Assembly (NCBI RefSeq): GCF_019091135.1
Contig: NZ_JAGXJW010000046.1
Location: forward strand, 1 to 64,000
Source of the DNA: Cohnella sp. GbtcB17
GTDB lineage: Bacteria; Bacillota; Bacilli; Paenibacillales; Paenibacillaceae
Reading direction: 5' to 3'
DNA length: 64,000 nt
Below, piece after piece: positions 1-8,836 of this stretch. The notes beneath the pieces are model-generated. The model was not told the origin of the DNA. It did not search any database and worked only from the letters and a program-made list of their open reading frames with translations. The stretch's first letter is position 1. Each line of letters opens with the position of its first letter. The position numbers and the translations under genes are program-made.

Positions 1-555
1 GGCACCGGCAAAACCTATCTGGCCGTCGTATCGGCGGGCGCCGCGCTGAAGGAAGGGCGCGTCAAGCGCATCCTGCTCACCCGCCCGGCCGTGGAGGCCG
101 GGGAGAATCTGGGCTTCCTGCCGGGCGACATGCAGGAGAAGGTCGACCCGTATTTGCGCCCGCTTTACGACGCGCTGAACGACGTGCTCGGCCCTGAAGG
201 CGTCGCCAAGGCGCTCGAGCGGGGCATGATCGAGATCGCGCCGCTTGCCTATATGCGCGGACGCACGCTCGACGACTCGTACGTCATCCTCGACGAGGCG
301 CAGAATACGACCGGTGAGCAGATGAAGATGTTTCTGACGCGGCTTGGCTTCGGCTCCAGGATGGTCATCACGGGCGACGTGACGCAGATCGACTTGCCGA
401 AGGGCAAGAAGTCCGGCCTGAACGAAGCGCAGCGCATTTTGAAGGATATTCCCGAGATCGGCCTCGTGTACTTCTCCGAGCAGGACGTCGTCCGCCATGC
501 GCTCGTGCAGAAGATCATCGTGGCCTATCAGAAGGACGACGAGACCAATACGTAA
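1..555 (+). CDS. phoH: PhoH-family ATPase, 5' truncated by window edge
   Basis: The reading frame is open from base 1 and begins inside the Walker A motif (GTGKT), so the N-terminal part lies outside the window. Visible parts are the Walker B-like stretch ILDEAQN and the motif ITGDVTQIDLP, both typical of the cytosolic PhoH/YbeZ P-loop ATPase thought to assist RNA processing with YbeY. It is followed after 15 bases by pgpH and then ybeY, the standard Firmicute order. A second, PIN-fused PhoH protein is encoded at 44845. The family is certain; the exact cellular substrate is not known from sequence. Confidence 0.95.
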   Translation, partial: GTGKTYLAVVSAGAALKEGRVKRILLTRPAVEAGENLGFLPGDMQEKVDPYLRPLYDALNDVLGPEGVAKALERGMIEIAPLAYMRGRTLDDSYVILDEAQNTTGEQMKMFLTRLGFGSRMVITGDVTQIDLPKGKKSGLNEAQRILKDIPEIGLVYFSEQDVVRHALVQKIIVAYQKDDETNT

Positions 556-570
556 AGGAGCGAACGCCGG

Positions 571-2835
571 ATGAATCGGACACGAAGCGGCCCGGCGGGT
601 ATTTTATCTTCCTTTGCTGCCGCAGGATGGAAGCAGAGCGCGGCAGTCAAGGGACTGCTGCTGCTCGCGTTCGTCCTGCTGTTTTATTTCAGCCTGTCGA
701 CGCGCCTCGTGCCGGAGACTTACGATATTACGCTGGGCGCGAAGAGCGAGCACGACATCAAGGCGCCGCATCAGGCGACCGACGAGAAGGCGACGCTTAA
801 GGCGCAGGAGGAGGCGGCCGAGAAGATCGGCGCGATCTATCCGTACGTGCCGCTGCACAGCGAGAATCTGATCGACAGCATTCTCGTCCGCATCGACCAG
901 CTCAACCAGGACGACCAGGTGACGCTGGAGCAGAAGATCGAGATCTACCGCACCGAGCTGCCGGACCGCGTCGATCAGTTCATCGATACGTTCATCAGCG
1001 CGAATTCGGGCTCGGGCCTCTATTCGGCGAGTTTGTTCGAGGAAATGAAAAAAGCGGTGCGAACGCAAGCTTACCGGATACCCGAGGAGACGTTCTACAA
1101 GCTGCCGAAGCTGACGACCGAGCAGATCGCAGAGATGCGGACCGTCGGCCGCGACGTCGTCCGCAGGCTGATGACCGATCCGATCACAGACGCCGAAGCC
1201 GCGCGCGCCAAGGTGGCGGAGCTGGTCAACGGCAGTTCGCTCGCGCTGAAGACTCAGCGTGAGATCGTGCAGGAGCTGTCGCGGTTCGTGCTGACGCCGA
1301 ACAAGTTCTACGACAAGGACGCAACCGAAGAAGCGAAGGTCCAGGCCAAACAGAATACGCCGCCCGTCGTCATTAAGCAGGGCGACGTAATCGTCAAGGC
1401 CGGACAAGTCATCGACCAGGAGACGTACGAGCGGCTCGACGCCTTCGGTCTGCTGCAGGAGCAGCGGACGTACTGGCCGCAGCTCGGCGCGCTGATGCTG
1501 TCCGTGCTGTTCATGCTTGCGCTCTACAGCTACGCCGAGCTGACGGCTGCCGCCGCCAAGCCGGCGATGAAACGAACGAACGTCGACTGGCTGATGCTTC
1601 TGTTCATTTTCGCCATCAATATACTCGTCATGCACCTGGTCGCCCTGGCGCACAGCGAGGCGTGGCCCTATATTATCTATATCGCGCCGCTCGCGCTCGG
1701 CAGCATGCTCATGACGCTGCTCATCGACGTGCAAACGGCGATGGTCGGCTCGCTGCTGTTCACCATTCACGCGAGCATCGTCATGAACGTCGAGCAGACG
1801 AGCCTGTTCGATTTCCGCTTCGGCTTCGTCGCCGCGGTCGTGCTGTTCACGTCGGTGCTGGCGATCCACAGGGCGAGCCAGCGATCCGCCATCCTGAAGG
1901 CGGGGATCATGGTCAGCCTGTTCGGCTCGTTCGCGGTGACCGCGCTGACGCTGGTCGGCCCGGATCTGGACCGTACCCAACTCGTCCAGTCGGTCGGCTT
2001 CATGTTCGCGAGCGGCTTGCTGACCGCCGTCCTCGTTATCGGCATCATGCCGTTTTTCGAGATGACGTTCGGGATCTTGTCCGCGCTCAAGCTGGTCGAG
2101 CTGTCGAACCCGAATCACCCGCTGCTTCGCAAGCTGCTGACGGAGACGCCGGGAACGTACCACCACAGTCTGATGGTCGGCAATCTGTCCGAGGCGGCGG
2201 CCGAATCGGTCGGCGCGAACGGCTTGCTCTGCCGGGTGGGCTCCTTCTATCACGACGTCGGCAAGACGAAGCGACCGCTCTATTTTATCGAAAATCAAAA
2301 CGGCGGGGAAAACCCGCACGACAAGCTCGACCCGAAGGTGAGCGCCTCGATCATTATCGCGCACGCCCGCGACGGCGCGGATATGCTCAAGGCCCACAAG
2401 CTTCCCAAGCAGATCCGGGATATCGCGGAGCAGCACCACGGCACGACTTTTCTAAAGTTTTTTTATTACAAGGCGGTCAAGCAGGCGGAGCAGGCCGGCG
2501 TCGACAACGAATGGACCGAGGACGATTTCCGCTATCCGGGTCCCAAAGCGCAGTCGAAGGAAGCGGCCATCGTCGGCATCGCGGACAGCGTCGAGGCGGC
2601 GGTGCGCTCGCTCGGCGCGCCGACGGTGGAGCAGGTCGAGTCGATCATCGCCAAGATCATTAAGGATCGGCTCGACGACGGACAGCTGAGCGAATGCGAC
2701 CTGACCGTGCGTGAGCTCAATCAGATCGCGGAGACGCTGAAGACGACCGTCATCGGCATGTTCCACTCGCGGATCAAATATCCCGAGGAGAGCGCAGCCA
2801 AAGACGACACGGACAAAAAGGAGCGGGAAGCATGA
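571..2835 (+). CDS. pgpH: 7TM-HD family cyclic-di-AMP phosphodiesterase (PgpH/YqfF)
   Basis: The 754-residue protein has one N-terminal membrane helix (about residues 25-45), a large extracytoplasmic 7TMR-HDED domain (about 50-300), seven hydrophobic helices (about 310-500) and a cytosolic HD domain. Metal ligands are visible as YHHS (H531/H532), HDVGK (H561-D562) and the later AEQHHG motif. Family members hydrolyse c-di-AMP and so set the level of this second messenger for potassium and cell-wall homeostasis. The 3' end overlaps the ybeY start by 4 bases (ATGA), indicating translational coupling. Length and architecture match the family. Confidence 0.95.
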   Translation: MNRTRSGPAGILSSFAAAGWKQSAAVKGLLLLAFVLLFYFSLSTRLVPETYDITLGAKSEHDIKAPHQATDEKATLKAQEEAAEKIGAIYPYVPLHSENLIDSILVRIDQLNQDDQVTLEQKIEIYRTELPDRVDQFIDTFISANSGSGLYSASLFEEMKKAVRTQAYRIPEETFYKLPKLTTEQIAEMRTVGRDVVRRLMTDPITDAEAARAKVAELVNGSSLALKTQREIVQELSRFVLTPNKFYDKDATEEAKVQAKQNTPPVVIKQGDVIVKAGQVIDQETYERLDAFGLLQEQRTYWPQLGALMLSVLFMLALYSYAELTAAAAKPAMKRTNVDWLMLLFIFAINILVMHLVALAHSEAWPYIIYIAPLALGSMLMTLLIDVQTAMVGSLLFTIHASIVMNVEQTSLFDFRFGFVAAVVLFTSVLAIHRASQRSAILKAGIMVSLFGSFAVTALTLVGPDLDRTQLVQSVGFMFASGLLTAVLVIGIMPFFEMTFGILSALKLVELSNPNHPLLRKLLTETPGTYHHSLMVGNLSEAAAESVGANGLLCRVGSFYHDVGKTKRPLYFIENQNGGENPHDKLDPKVSASIIIAHARDGADMLKAHKLPKQIRDIAEQHHGTTFLKFFYYKAVKQAEQAGVDNEWTEDDFRYPGPKAQSKEAAIVGIADSVEAAVRSLGAPTVEQVESIIAKIIKDRLDDGQLSECDLTVRELNQIAETLKTTVIGMFHSRIKYPEESAAKDDTDKKEREA

Positions 2836-3395
2836 GCCTGAAGCTGGAATGGGTGGACGAGCGCGAGGAGGCCGGAGCGGGCGAAGCGGGCTGGCCGACT
2901 TTGTTGACGCGGCTGCTGAACGAGGCGGCGGAAGGCGAAGGCGTCGCCGGCGGGATCGTCACGTTGACGTTGACGGACAATGGGGGCATCCGCGAGCTGA
3001 ACCGGACGTACAGAGGTCTCGACAAAGCGACCGACGTCCTGTCGTTCCCGATGCGGGAGCAGGGCGCGGAGGAGTTTGAGATTTTGTACGAGGACGATTA
3101 CGAGACGACGACGGTCGATATACTGAACGGGGAAGCGGGCGAGGACGAAACGGAGGACGACGAGCCTGGGAACGCTGACCGCATCGAGGAGCTGCTCGGG
3201 GACATCGTCATCTCGGTGCCGCGCATGCACGAGCAGGCGGTCGAGTACGGCCACAGCGCCGAGCGCGAGCTCGGCTTCCTGTTCGTGCACGGCTTTCTTC
3301 ACCTGATGGGCTACGACCACGGCACGGAGGAAGAGGAGCGCGAGATGTTCGCCAAGCAAGAGGCGATACTGGCCAAGGCGGGCTTGACGCGGTGA
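2832..3395 (+). CDS. ybeY: Endoribonuclease YbeY (16S rRNA maturation)
   Basis: YbeY is a single-domain metallo-RNase acting in 16S rRNA 3'-end processing and late 30S quality control. The zinc motif H-x3-H-x5-H is present as HGFLHLMGYDH near residue 157. At 187 residues it is longer than the usual 150-170. The excess is a strongly acidic insert of about 25-30 residues (roughly 80-115, rich in E, D and T) between the VLSFPM strand and the GDIVIS strand. It overlaps pgpH by 4 bases and its stop overlaps the next gene's GTG start, so it is embedded in the operon. Confidence 0.95.
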   Translation: MSLKLEWVDEREEAGAGEAGWPTLLTRLLNEAAEGEGVAGGIVTLTLTDNGGIRELNRTYRGLDKATDVLSFPMREQGAEEFEILYEDDYETTTVDILNGEAGEDETEDDEPGNADRIEELLGDIVISVPRMHEQAVEYGHSAERELGFLFVHGFLHLMGYDHGTEEEEREMFAKQEAILAKAGLTR

Positions 3396-3763
3396 GCCGC
3401 AACCAGTCCGAGCCGGCGTCGTTCCGGCATGCGCTGGCCGGGATCGCGCACGCGCTGCGAACGGAGCCGCATATGCGGTTCCATCTGGCGGCGAGCGCGG
3501 TCGTGTTGCTCGTCGCCGCTTGGCTCGGACTGCCGCGAGGGGACTGGATGTGGCTCATGGCTGCGTGCACGGCGGTGCTCTGCGCGGAGCTGGTCAACAC
3601 GGCCGTCGAGCGCGCGGTCGACCACGCCTCTCTGCAGCGAAGCGAGCTGGCCAAAGCGGCGAAGGATACGGCAGCCGGCGCGGTGCTGATCGCTTCGGTA
3701 TTCGCGGCGTCCGTCGGCTTGATCGTGCTTTTGCCGCCCCTGTGGGAGCGAATCGCGGGTTAA
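3392..3763 (+). CDS. dgkA: Undecaprenol/diacylglycerol kinase DgkA family
   Basis: This is a 123-residue integral membrane lipid kinase with three hydrophobic helices. The signature AELVNTAVERAVD (helix 2) and the following KAAKDTAAGAVL are characteristic. Gram-positive members phosphorylate undecaprenol, recycling the carrier lipid for peptidoglycan. The start is GTG at 3392 (GTGA overlap with the ybeY stop), which leaves no intergenic space and implies coupling. The context ybeY-dgkA-cdd-era is conserved in Firmicutes. Confidence 0.93.
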   Translation: MSRNQSEPASFRHALAGIAHALRTEPHMRFHLAASAVVLLVAAWLGLPRGDWMWLMAACTAVLCAELVNTAVERAVDHASLQRSELAKAAKDTAAGAVLIASVFAASVGLIVLLPPLWERIAG

Positions 3764-3804
3764 TTGATTTCGGTCCGTGCGAGGGCCGATTCGGAGGATG
3801 ACAG

Positions 3805-4254
3805 ATGGGGGACATCAATATAGAGGCGCTCGGCTGGACGCCCGAGCAGCTGCTCGCCGAGGCCGCCAAGGCGATGGATAAGGCCTATGTGCCTTATTCG
3901 GGTTTCAAGGTCGGCGCTGCGCTGGTCGATGGCACGGGCGCCATCCATTACGGCTGCAACGTCGAAAACGCGGCGTACAGTCCGGGCAATTGCGCCGAAC
4001 GCACCGCGCTGTTCCGCGCGATCGCGGACGGCCATGCACCCGGCAGCTTCCGGGCGATCGCCGTCACCGGCCGCACGGAAGGACCGATTACGCCCTGCGG
4101 CGTCTGCCGGCAGGTGCTCGTCGAGCTGGGCGGGCCGGATTTGCCCGTCATTATGGGCAATGATAAGGGAGACATATCGATCATGACGGTCGCCGAGCTG
4201 CTGCCCGGCGCATTCACGCCGGCGCGGCTGGCGGAGGGAAGGAAAGCAGAATGA
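3805..4254 (+). CDS. cdd: Cytidine deaminase, homotetrameric type
   Basis: This enzyme deaminates cytidine/deoxycytidine to uridine/deoxyuridine in pyrimidine salvage. Zinc ligands are visible as CAERTAL (with the catalytic Glu) and PCGVCRQV. Substrate-binding residues are in the motif FKVGAAL and NVENAAY. The length of 149 residues is slightly above the common 130-136, mostly at the N-terminus. A Shine-Dalgarno GGAGGA lies just upstream of ATG 3805. The last 4 bases overlap era. Confidence 0.95.
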   Translation: MGDINIEALGWTPEQLLAEAAKAMDKAYVPYSGFKVGAALVDGTGAIHYGCNVENAAYSPGNCAERTALFRAIADGHAPGSFRAIAVTGRTEGPITPCGVCRQVLVELGGPDLPVIMGNDKGDISIMTVAELLPGAFTPARLAEGRKAE

Positions 4255-5156
4255 GCGAACCAAAAGGCAAATTCAAGTCGGGCTTCGTCGCCATCGTCGG
4301 CAGGCCGAACGTGGGCAAGTCGACGCTGATGAACCAGGTGATCGGGCAGAAGATCGCGATTATGAGCGACAAGCCGCAGACGACCCGCAACAAGATTCAC
4401 GGCGTGTACACGACGGAGGACAAGCAGATCGTCTTTCTCGACACGCCGGGCATTCACAAGTCGAACTCCAAGCTCGGCGACTTCATGGTGAAGTCCGCGC
4501 TCGGGGCGCTCGAAGAGGTCGAAGCGATCCTGTTCCTGACCGACGTATCGGAGGAGCTCGGGGGCGGCGACCGGTTTATTATCGAGCAGCTCAAAAAGGT
4601 GAATACACCCGTCTTCCTCGTGCTGAACAAGATCGACAAGGTCCAGCCGGAAGCACTGCTGCCGATCATCGACAAATACAGCAAGCTCCACAGCTTCACG
4701 GAGGTCGTGCCCGTATCGGCCCGGGACGGCAGCAATGTGACGACGCTCCTCGAGCAGATCGGCCGCTATCTGCCCGAAGGCCCGATGTACTACCCGGCCG
4801 ACCAGATCACGGACCATCCGGAGCAGTTCATCTGCGCGGAGCTTATCCGGGAGAAGATTCTGCAGACGACCCGCGAGGAGATTCCGCACTCGATCGCCGT
4901 CGAGATCGAGAGCATGGGCACCGGGGACAACGGCGTCGTGAACATCGGCGCGGTCATCTATGTGGAGCGGCCGTCGCAGAAGGGGATCATTATCGGGAAA
5001 AATGGCGCTGCGCTCAAGGAAGTCGGCAAGCGGGCGCGGCACGATATGGAGCGGCTGCTCGGCTCCAAGATTTTTCTCGAGCTATGGGTCAAAGTGAAGG
5101 AAGACTGGCGCAACCGGGAGTCGGTGCTAAAGTCGCTCGGCTTCAGGAACGACTGA
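4251..5156 (+). CDS. era: GTPase Era, 16S rRNA binding
   Basis: Era is a 301-residue cytosolic GTPase that binds the 3' end of 16S rRNA during 30S assembly. The G domain shows GRPNVGKS (17-24), DTPG and NKID. The C-terminal KH domain carries GIIIGKNGAALKEVG, the RNA-binding signature. Length and domain order are standard. It overlaps cdd by 4 bases and precedes yqzL, as in Bacillus. Confidence 0.97.
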   Translation: MSEPKGKFKSGFVAIVGRPNVGKSTLMNQVIGQKIAIMSDKPQTTRNKIHGVYTTEDKQIVFLDTPGIHKSNSKLGDFMVKSALGALEEVEAILFLTDVSEELGGGDRFIIEQLKKVNTPVFLVLNKIDKVQPEALLPIIDKYSKLHSFTEVVPVSARDGSNVTTLLEQIGRYLPEGPMYYPADQITDHPEQFICAELIREKILQTTREEIPHSIAVEIESMGTGDNGVVNIGAVIYVERPSQKGIIIGKNGAALKEVGKRARHDMERLLGSKIFLELWVKVKEDWRNRESVLKSLGFRND

Positions 5157-5264
5157 CTTCCGGCATTCCGGACAAATGTTAACAGGCATACGGGGGCGCC
5201 CGCGGTGGCATTCTAACGGTGGCGATATGGGAAGATTTCATTTCCACCGGGAGGATGTGACGCT

Positions 5265-5423
5265 GTGCGGGACTTCACGTGGCACGTCTTTACGCAGACC
5301 GGCGATATCGAAGCCTACCTGCTGTACAAGGAAATGATTCAGCCCGGAACCGCCGGTCTGGCGCCGGACCAGCCGGTTCCAGAGGGCGAAGGGGAAGAGG
5401 ACGGCGCGGGAGCTTTGTCTTGA
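5265..5423 (+). CDS. yqzL: YqzL-family small protein
   Basis: This 52-codon gene lies between era and recO. It starts at GTG 5265 behind GGGAGGA at 5249-5255 and ends at TGA 5421. The product begins MRDFTWHVFTQTG and continues AYLLYKEM, which matches the short YqzL family found at exactly this place in Bacillaceae/Paenibacillaceae. The C-terminal half is acidic and probably unstructured. The function of the family is unknown. It is easily missed because of its size and GTG start. Confidence 0.85.
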   Translation: MRDFTWHVFTQTGDIEAYLLYKEMIQPGTAGLAPDQPVPEGEGEEDGAGALS

Positions 5424-5513
5424 CATCGGCTTCTGCCCGCGCCCGGCGCGCACCGCGATGGCAGGCGGCGCGCGACCCCGCCCCGAAGGGGCGACAGAAA
5501 CGGGGAGAGGCCG

Positions 5514-6278
5514 TTGCTCTATCGGACGGAAGGCATCGTCATACGCAGCATCGATTACGGGGAAGGCAACAAGATCGTCACGATCATGACGCCGTCTTTG
5601 GGGAAGCAAGGGATCGTCATCAAAGGCGCTCGCAAACCGAAAAGCCGCTATTCATCGCTCGCCCAGCTGTTTACGCTCGGCGATTTTTCCTTTTACAAGG
5701 GCGGCGGCCTCGGCAGCCTGAACAGCGGCGAGATCATAGATTCCTTCAGAGGTTTGCGGGAAGGGCTCGATCAGGCCGCCTATGCCTCCTATATGGTAGA
5801 GCTCTGCGACCGCGCCATTCAAGACGAGGATGCGGGCGCCTACCTCTATCATCAGCTGCATGCAGGTCTTCAGGCGATCTCGGAGGGCAAGGATCCCCGG
5901 ATCGTCGCGCGGCTGTTCGAGATGAAGATCGCGGCCGTCGCAGGCTATGCGCCGATGCTGGACGAATGCGCAAACTGCGGGCGCGCGGATGGGACTTTCT
6001 ACTTCAGCGCCGCGGGAGGCGGCGCCCTTTGCACGCTCTGCCGTCATCGCGATCCGAGAGCAATGGAGCTGGAGGAAGGCGTGTGGAAGCTGCTCCGCGT
6101 ATTTTCCGCGATGGATATGCGCAGGCTCGGCAACGTGACCGTCAAGGACGCCACGGCCAAGCAGCTGGCGCAGGTCATGCGCCGCTGGTACGATCATCAT
6201 CTGGCTCTGAACTTAAAGTCGAGGCATTTTTTGGATCAATGGGAACGGGGCGACGATTTCTTCAAACCGGTACCCTGA
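5514..6278 (+). CDS. recO: DNA repair protein RecO
   Basis: RecO (254 residues) mediates loading of RecA on SSB-coated single-stranded DNA in the RecFOR pathway. The N-terminal OB fold begins LYRTEGIVIRSIDYGEGNK. A zinc finger is present in the middle as CANCGRADG ... CTLCRH. The start is TTG 5514, supported by GGGGAGAGG at 5502-5510 and by alignment of the first residues with the family. The 90 bases before it contain a short GC hairpin (GCCCC-GAA-GGGGC) but no clear promoter, so it is probably co-transcribed with era-yqzL. Confidence 0.94.
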   Translation: MLYRTEGIVIRSIDYGEGNKIVTIMTPSLGKQGIVIKGARKPKSRYSSLAQLFTLGDFSFYKGGGLGSLNSGEIIDSFRGLREGLDQAAYASYMVELCDRAIQDEDAGAYLYHQLHAGLQAISEGKDPRIVARLFEMKIAAVAGYAPMLDECANCGRADGTFYFSAAGGGALCTLCRHRDPRAMELEEGVWKLLRVFSAMDMRRLGNVTVKDATAKQLAQVMRRWYDHHLALNLKSRHFLDQWERGDDFFKPVP

Positions 6279-6290
6279 TTCGACAGTATG

Positions 6291-6299
6291 TGCTATACT
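6291..6299 (+). promoter_or_regulatory. Extended -10 promoter of the UbiA gene
   Basis: The sequence TGCTATACT is an extended -10 element just after recO. No good -35 is visible, as is common for extended -10 promoters. It lies about 120 bases before the favoured UbiA start and would separate this accessory gene from the recO operon. Confidence 0.55.
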
Positions 6300-6417
6300 A
6301 TAGTAAGTAACATACGCGATGCAAGCAAAGGGACGGTTTCGCTGGTACGACAGGTCGGCGAGGCCGTTTTATTATGCGCAATTGTTCGATCATCTCCTTC
6401 AGGAAAGGATGCGGAAG

Positions 6418-7338
6418 ATGGAATCCTTCAAACGGTTCATGAAAGCTTCGCGAATGCGCGTCATCCCGGTCATGCTGATGCCCGTCGCGCTTGGGGCGCT
6501 GGGCGCTTACGTGTGGAACGGCGTCTTCGATATTTGGCTGCTCTTGCTCACGCTCGTCGGCTCCGGCGCGGCCCACCTGTTTTCGAATATGATCAACGAT
6601 CTCTGGGACTATAAGAACGGCACGGACGAGGCGGCTAAAAATACGGCGGACGCGATCGGCACGAATTCGGGATATTTGACGAACGGCGTTTGGAGCATGC
6701 GCACGTTCGCGGCGGTCACTTGGGGCTTGTTCGCGCTCGCCGCCGCGAGCGGCATTGCGCTGGCGCTGCTAAGCGGTATCTGGGCGTTCGTCTTCGGCGC
6801 GCTCGGCGGACTGATCGCTTATTTCTACGTCGCGCCGCCCATCCGATTCGGTTACCGGGGCAAGGGCTACAGCGAGATCGCCATATTGCTCGCGTTCGGC
6901 GTGCTGCCGGTGCTGGGCTCTTATTACGTGCAAACGTCGACGTTCGATTACCGGGCGATTTTGCTGTCGCTGCCGATCGGACTGCTTACGACGCTGATTT
7001 TGTTTAACCACCATTTCCTGCACTGGCAGGCGGACCTGGCGGCGGGCAAGCGGACGCTGGTCGTCGTTTGGGGCGAACGCCGCGCTCTGCAGTTCTCGCG
7101 TTTGCTGCTCGGCCTCGCGGCGCTGTCGCTCGTCGCGGCGGTACTCGCCGGCGCGCTGCCCGCTTACGCGCTCGTCGGCCTGCTTACGGCGATTCCGCTG
7201 TACTTGGTCTACGGCCGCCTTCAGGAGCAGAACAGCTCGCGTGCTTATCTGCCGCTTATGGGCGCTTCCGTCAAGGCCGCCAATCGCTGCGGCTCCGTGC
7301 TGATCGTCTGTTTGATCGTTCAAGGACTTATCCAATAA
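6418..7338 (+). CDS. UbiA-family prenyltransferase (MenA-like)
   Basis: This is a polytopic membrane protein of about 306 residues with eight or nine hydrophobic helices. The two aspartate-rich motifs of the UbiA superfamily are present: NMINDLWDYKNGTDE (first, NDxxD) and HWQADLAAGKRTL (second). The superfamily transfers polyprenyl groups to aromatic acceptors, for example dihydroxynaphthoate in menaquinone synthesis, but the acceptor here cannot be read from sequence. ATG 6418 is preferred because AGGAAAGG at 6401-6408 is well placed; the frame is open back to 6319. No other menaquinone genes are adjacent. Confidence 0.85.
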   Translation: MESFKRFMKASRMRVIPVMLMPVALGALGAYVWNGVFDIWLLLLTLVGSGAAHLFSNMINDLWDYKNGTDEAAKNTADAIGTNSGYLTNGVWSMRTFAAVTWGLFALAAASGIALALLSGIWAFVFGALGGLIAYFYVAPPIRFGYRGKGYSEIAILLAFGVLPVLGSYYVQTSTFDYRAILLSLPIGLLTTLILFNHHFLHWQADLAAGKRTLVVVWGERRALQFSRLLLGLAALSLVAAVLAGALPAYALVGLLTAIPLYLVYGRLQEQNSSRAYLPLMGASVKAANRCGSVLIVCLIVQGLIQ

Positions 7339-7362
7339 ATGAATGGGAAGTGATCCGTTTCA

Positions 7363-8091
7363 ATGGAAAAGCAGCTGGTGTTCGGCAATTTTCACCGCAT
7401 TTTAGCGGAGGGAGAGACGTGGAAAATCGGCGGTTTTCCGCTGCCCGACGGTACGTTCTGGGAGTATCGCGAGCCCGACGCGGTCGTCATCGTTCGCAAC
7501 GGCATTCTGTACGTTCGCGCGCAGCTAAGCCGCAGCCACGACCGCGTGCAGATATTGGACAACGCGAAGCATATGTACTACTCGGTGGAGGAGGTCGTCG
7601 TGCCGGAAAACGGGGAGGTCAGCTTCGAGCTCGAAATTCGCGCTCGCACGACGGGCACGGCGCCCGGCGACTTGTACGACGGCTACGTGTCTTTGAACCT
7701 GCTCGACTTCACGACGGGCGCCGCGCTCGACTTTTTCGCGGGCAACGACAAATACGCCTCCGTGTATGCGGTGCTGCCCTTCCCCGGCGTCGAGGTGCCA
7801 AAGTCGGACAAGACCCGGTTTTTCTGCGTGTTCCAGGAGGATACGAACTTCAAGGCGCGCGAGTTTAATACGTACAAGATCGTATACAACCGCGCCGAGG
7901 ACGAAGTCGCCTTTTACCTGAACGGCGTCGAAGTGCGGCGCGAACGGGAAGTGCCGGTCAAGATGAATCGCTTCACGATCGCGCTCGGCATCATGACGGA
8001 GAAGGATCTGTCGCCGGAGGGCAGCGTGTCGGTGCACGGCCAGACGGTCATCGCCGAGTATTCGCCGGTGAAGGTCTCGATCCGGGAGTAA
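7363..8091 (+). CDS. Beta-sandwich protein, DUF6081-like
   Basis: This 242-residue cytosolic protein has no signal peptide or membrane segment. Alternating strands and a motif such as YKIVYNRAEDEVAFYLNG followed by a change of strand suggest a concanavalin-like/jelly-roll beta sandwich. It resembles proteins labelled DUF6081, but this is recollection, not a search. It lies 24 bases after the UbiA gene and is probably co-transcribed. It converges on the ABC permease gene with only six bases between the stop codons. No function is assigned. Confidence 0.6.
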   Translation: MEKQLVFGNFHRILAEGETWKIGGFPLPDGTFWEYREPDAVVIVRNGILYVRAQLSRSHDRVQILDNAKHMYYSVEEVVVPENGEVSFELEIRARTTGTAPGDLYDGYVSLNLLDFTTGAALDFFAGNDKYASVYAVLPFPGVEVPKSDKTRFFCVFQEDTNFKAREFNTYKIVYNRAEDEVAFYLNGVEVRREREVPVKMNRFTIALGIMTEKDLSPEGSVSVHGQTVIAEYSPVKVSIRE

Positions 8092-8097
8092 CTGCCG

Positions 8098-8835
8098 CTA
8101 GAACGATCTTCGGAAAAATGCTCCCCAGCCTGCACCGAGGAAGAGGACGAAGCTGCCGAATACGACCGCGTATAGGCTGAGAGGCGACAGACCGAAGGCG
8201 CCGAATTGGTAGGCATTTCCCGGGGTCATCGCCAGCATCGGCTGAAGCCAGGGGTAGTAGGGGGCATATGTCTCCGAATTGGCGACGAGCATGTTGGGCA
8301 GCGTGAAGGCGACGTTCACGGCCAGAGGAGCCGCGAAGCTCGTCCAGGCCGAGGACACCGCAAGCTGCAGCGCGGCCAACGGCAGGGAGGCGATCCAGCC
8401 TCCGCATGCAGCGCTCAGCATCGTCGCCCACGGGATCGAGCCTGTTCCGCCTTTCATTGCGCCGAGCAACAGTAGCAGCGCGAGGAAGAGGACCTGCGTG
8501 AACGCGATCAACCCTGCAACGTACGCCAGTTTGACCATATATACTTGCGTGCGCGAGACAGGCAGCGCCAGCAGCTGCTTCCAGCCTCCTCCGAAATGTT
8601 CATAACGGCACACGATCGCTGCATATACGCCTGTCAGCAACGGGAGGAGGAGGCTGCCGTACAGCACCGCCCCGAGCGCGAGCGCTTCCTTCCAAGGGAA
8701 GTCCGCAGTCGCGCCGATGTCTAGCGACAGTCCGAACAGGACGGTGAGGATGGCTGAACCGGGTGCTGCGCCGAGCAAGAGCCACTTCGCCAACCGACGC
8801 GTTTTTAACCACTCCGAGCGGATCATGCGCAGCAT
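8098..8835 (-). CDS. LanG/LanE-type ABC-2 permease (lantibiotic resistance)
   Basis: This is a membrane protein of 245 residues with six predicted helices, opening MLRMIRSEWLKTRR, the usual start of ABC-2 permeases of the bacitracin/lantibiotic-resistance class. It is the last gene of a three-gene operon (ATPase, permease, permease) with one base between it and the preceding permease. In LanFEG transporters two different permeases of about 240-250 residues pair with one ATPase, which is what is seen here. Which of the two corresponds to LanE and which to LanG is not decided. Confidence 0.82.
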   Translation of the reverse strand: MLRMIRSEWLKTRRLAKWLLLGAAPGSAILTVLFGLSLDIGATADFPWKEALALGAVLYGSLLLPLLTGVYAAIVCRYEHFGGGWKQLLALPVSRTQVYMVKLAYVAGLIAFTQVLFLALLLLLGAMKGGTGSIPWATMLSAACGGWIASLPLAALQLAVSSAWTSFAAPLAVNVAFTLPNMLVANSETYAPYYPWLQPMLAMTPGNAYQFGAFGLSPLSLYAVVFGSFVLFLGAGWGAFFRRSF

Positions 8836-8836
8836 C

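Noticed and set aside
604..2439. 611-codon open frame on the minus strand opposite pgpH
   Set aside because: It is a GC-rich shadow frame of a certain gene; the translation is arginine/aspartate-rich with no family motif.
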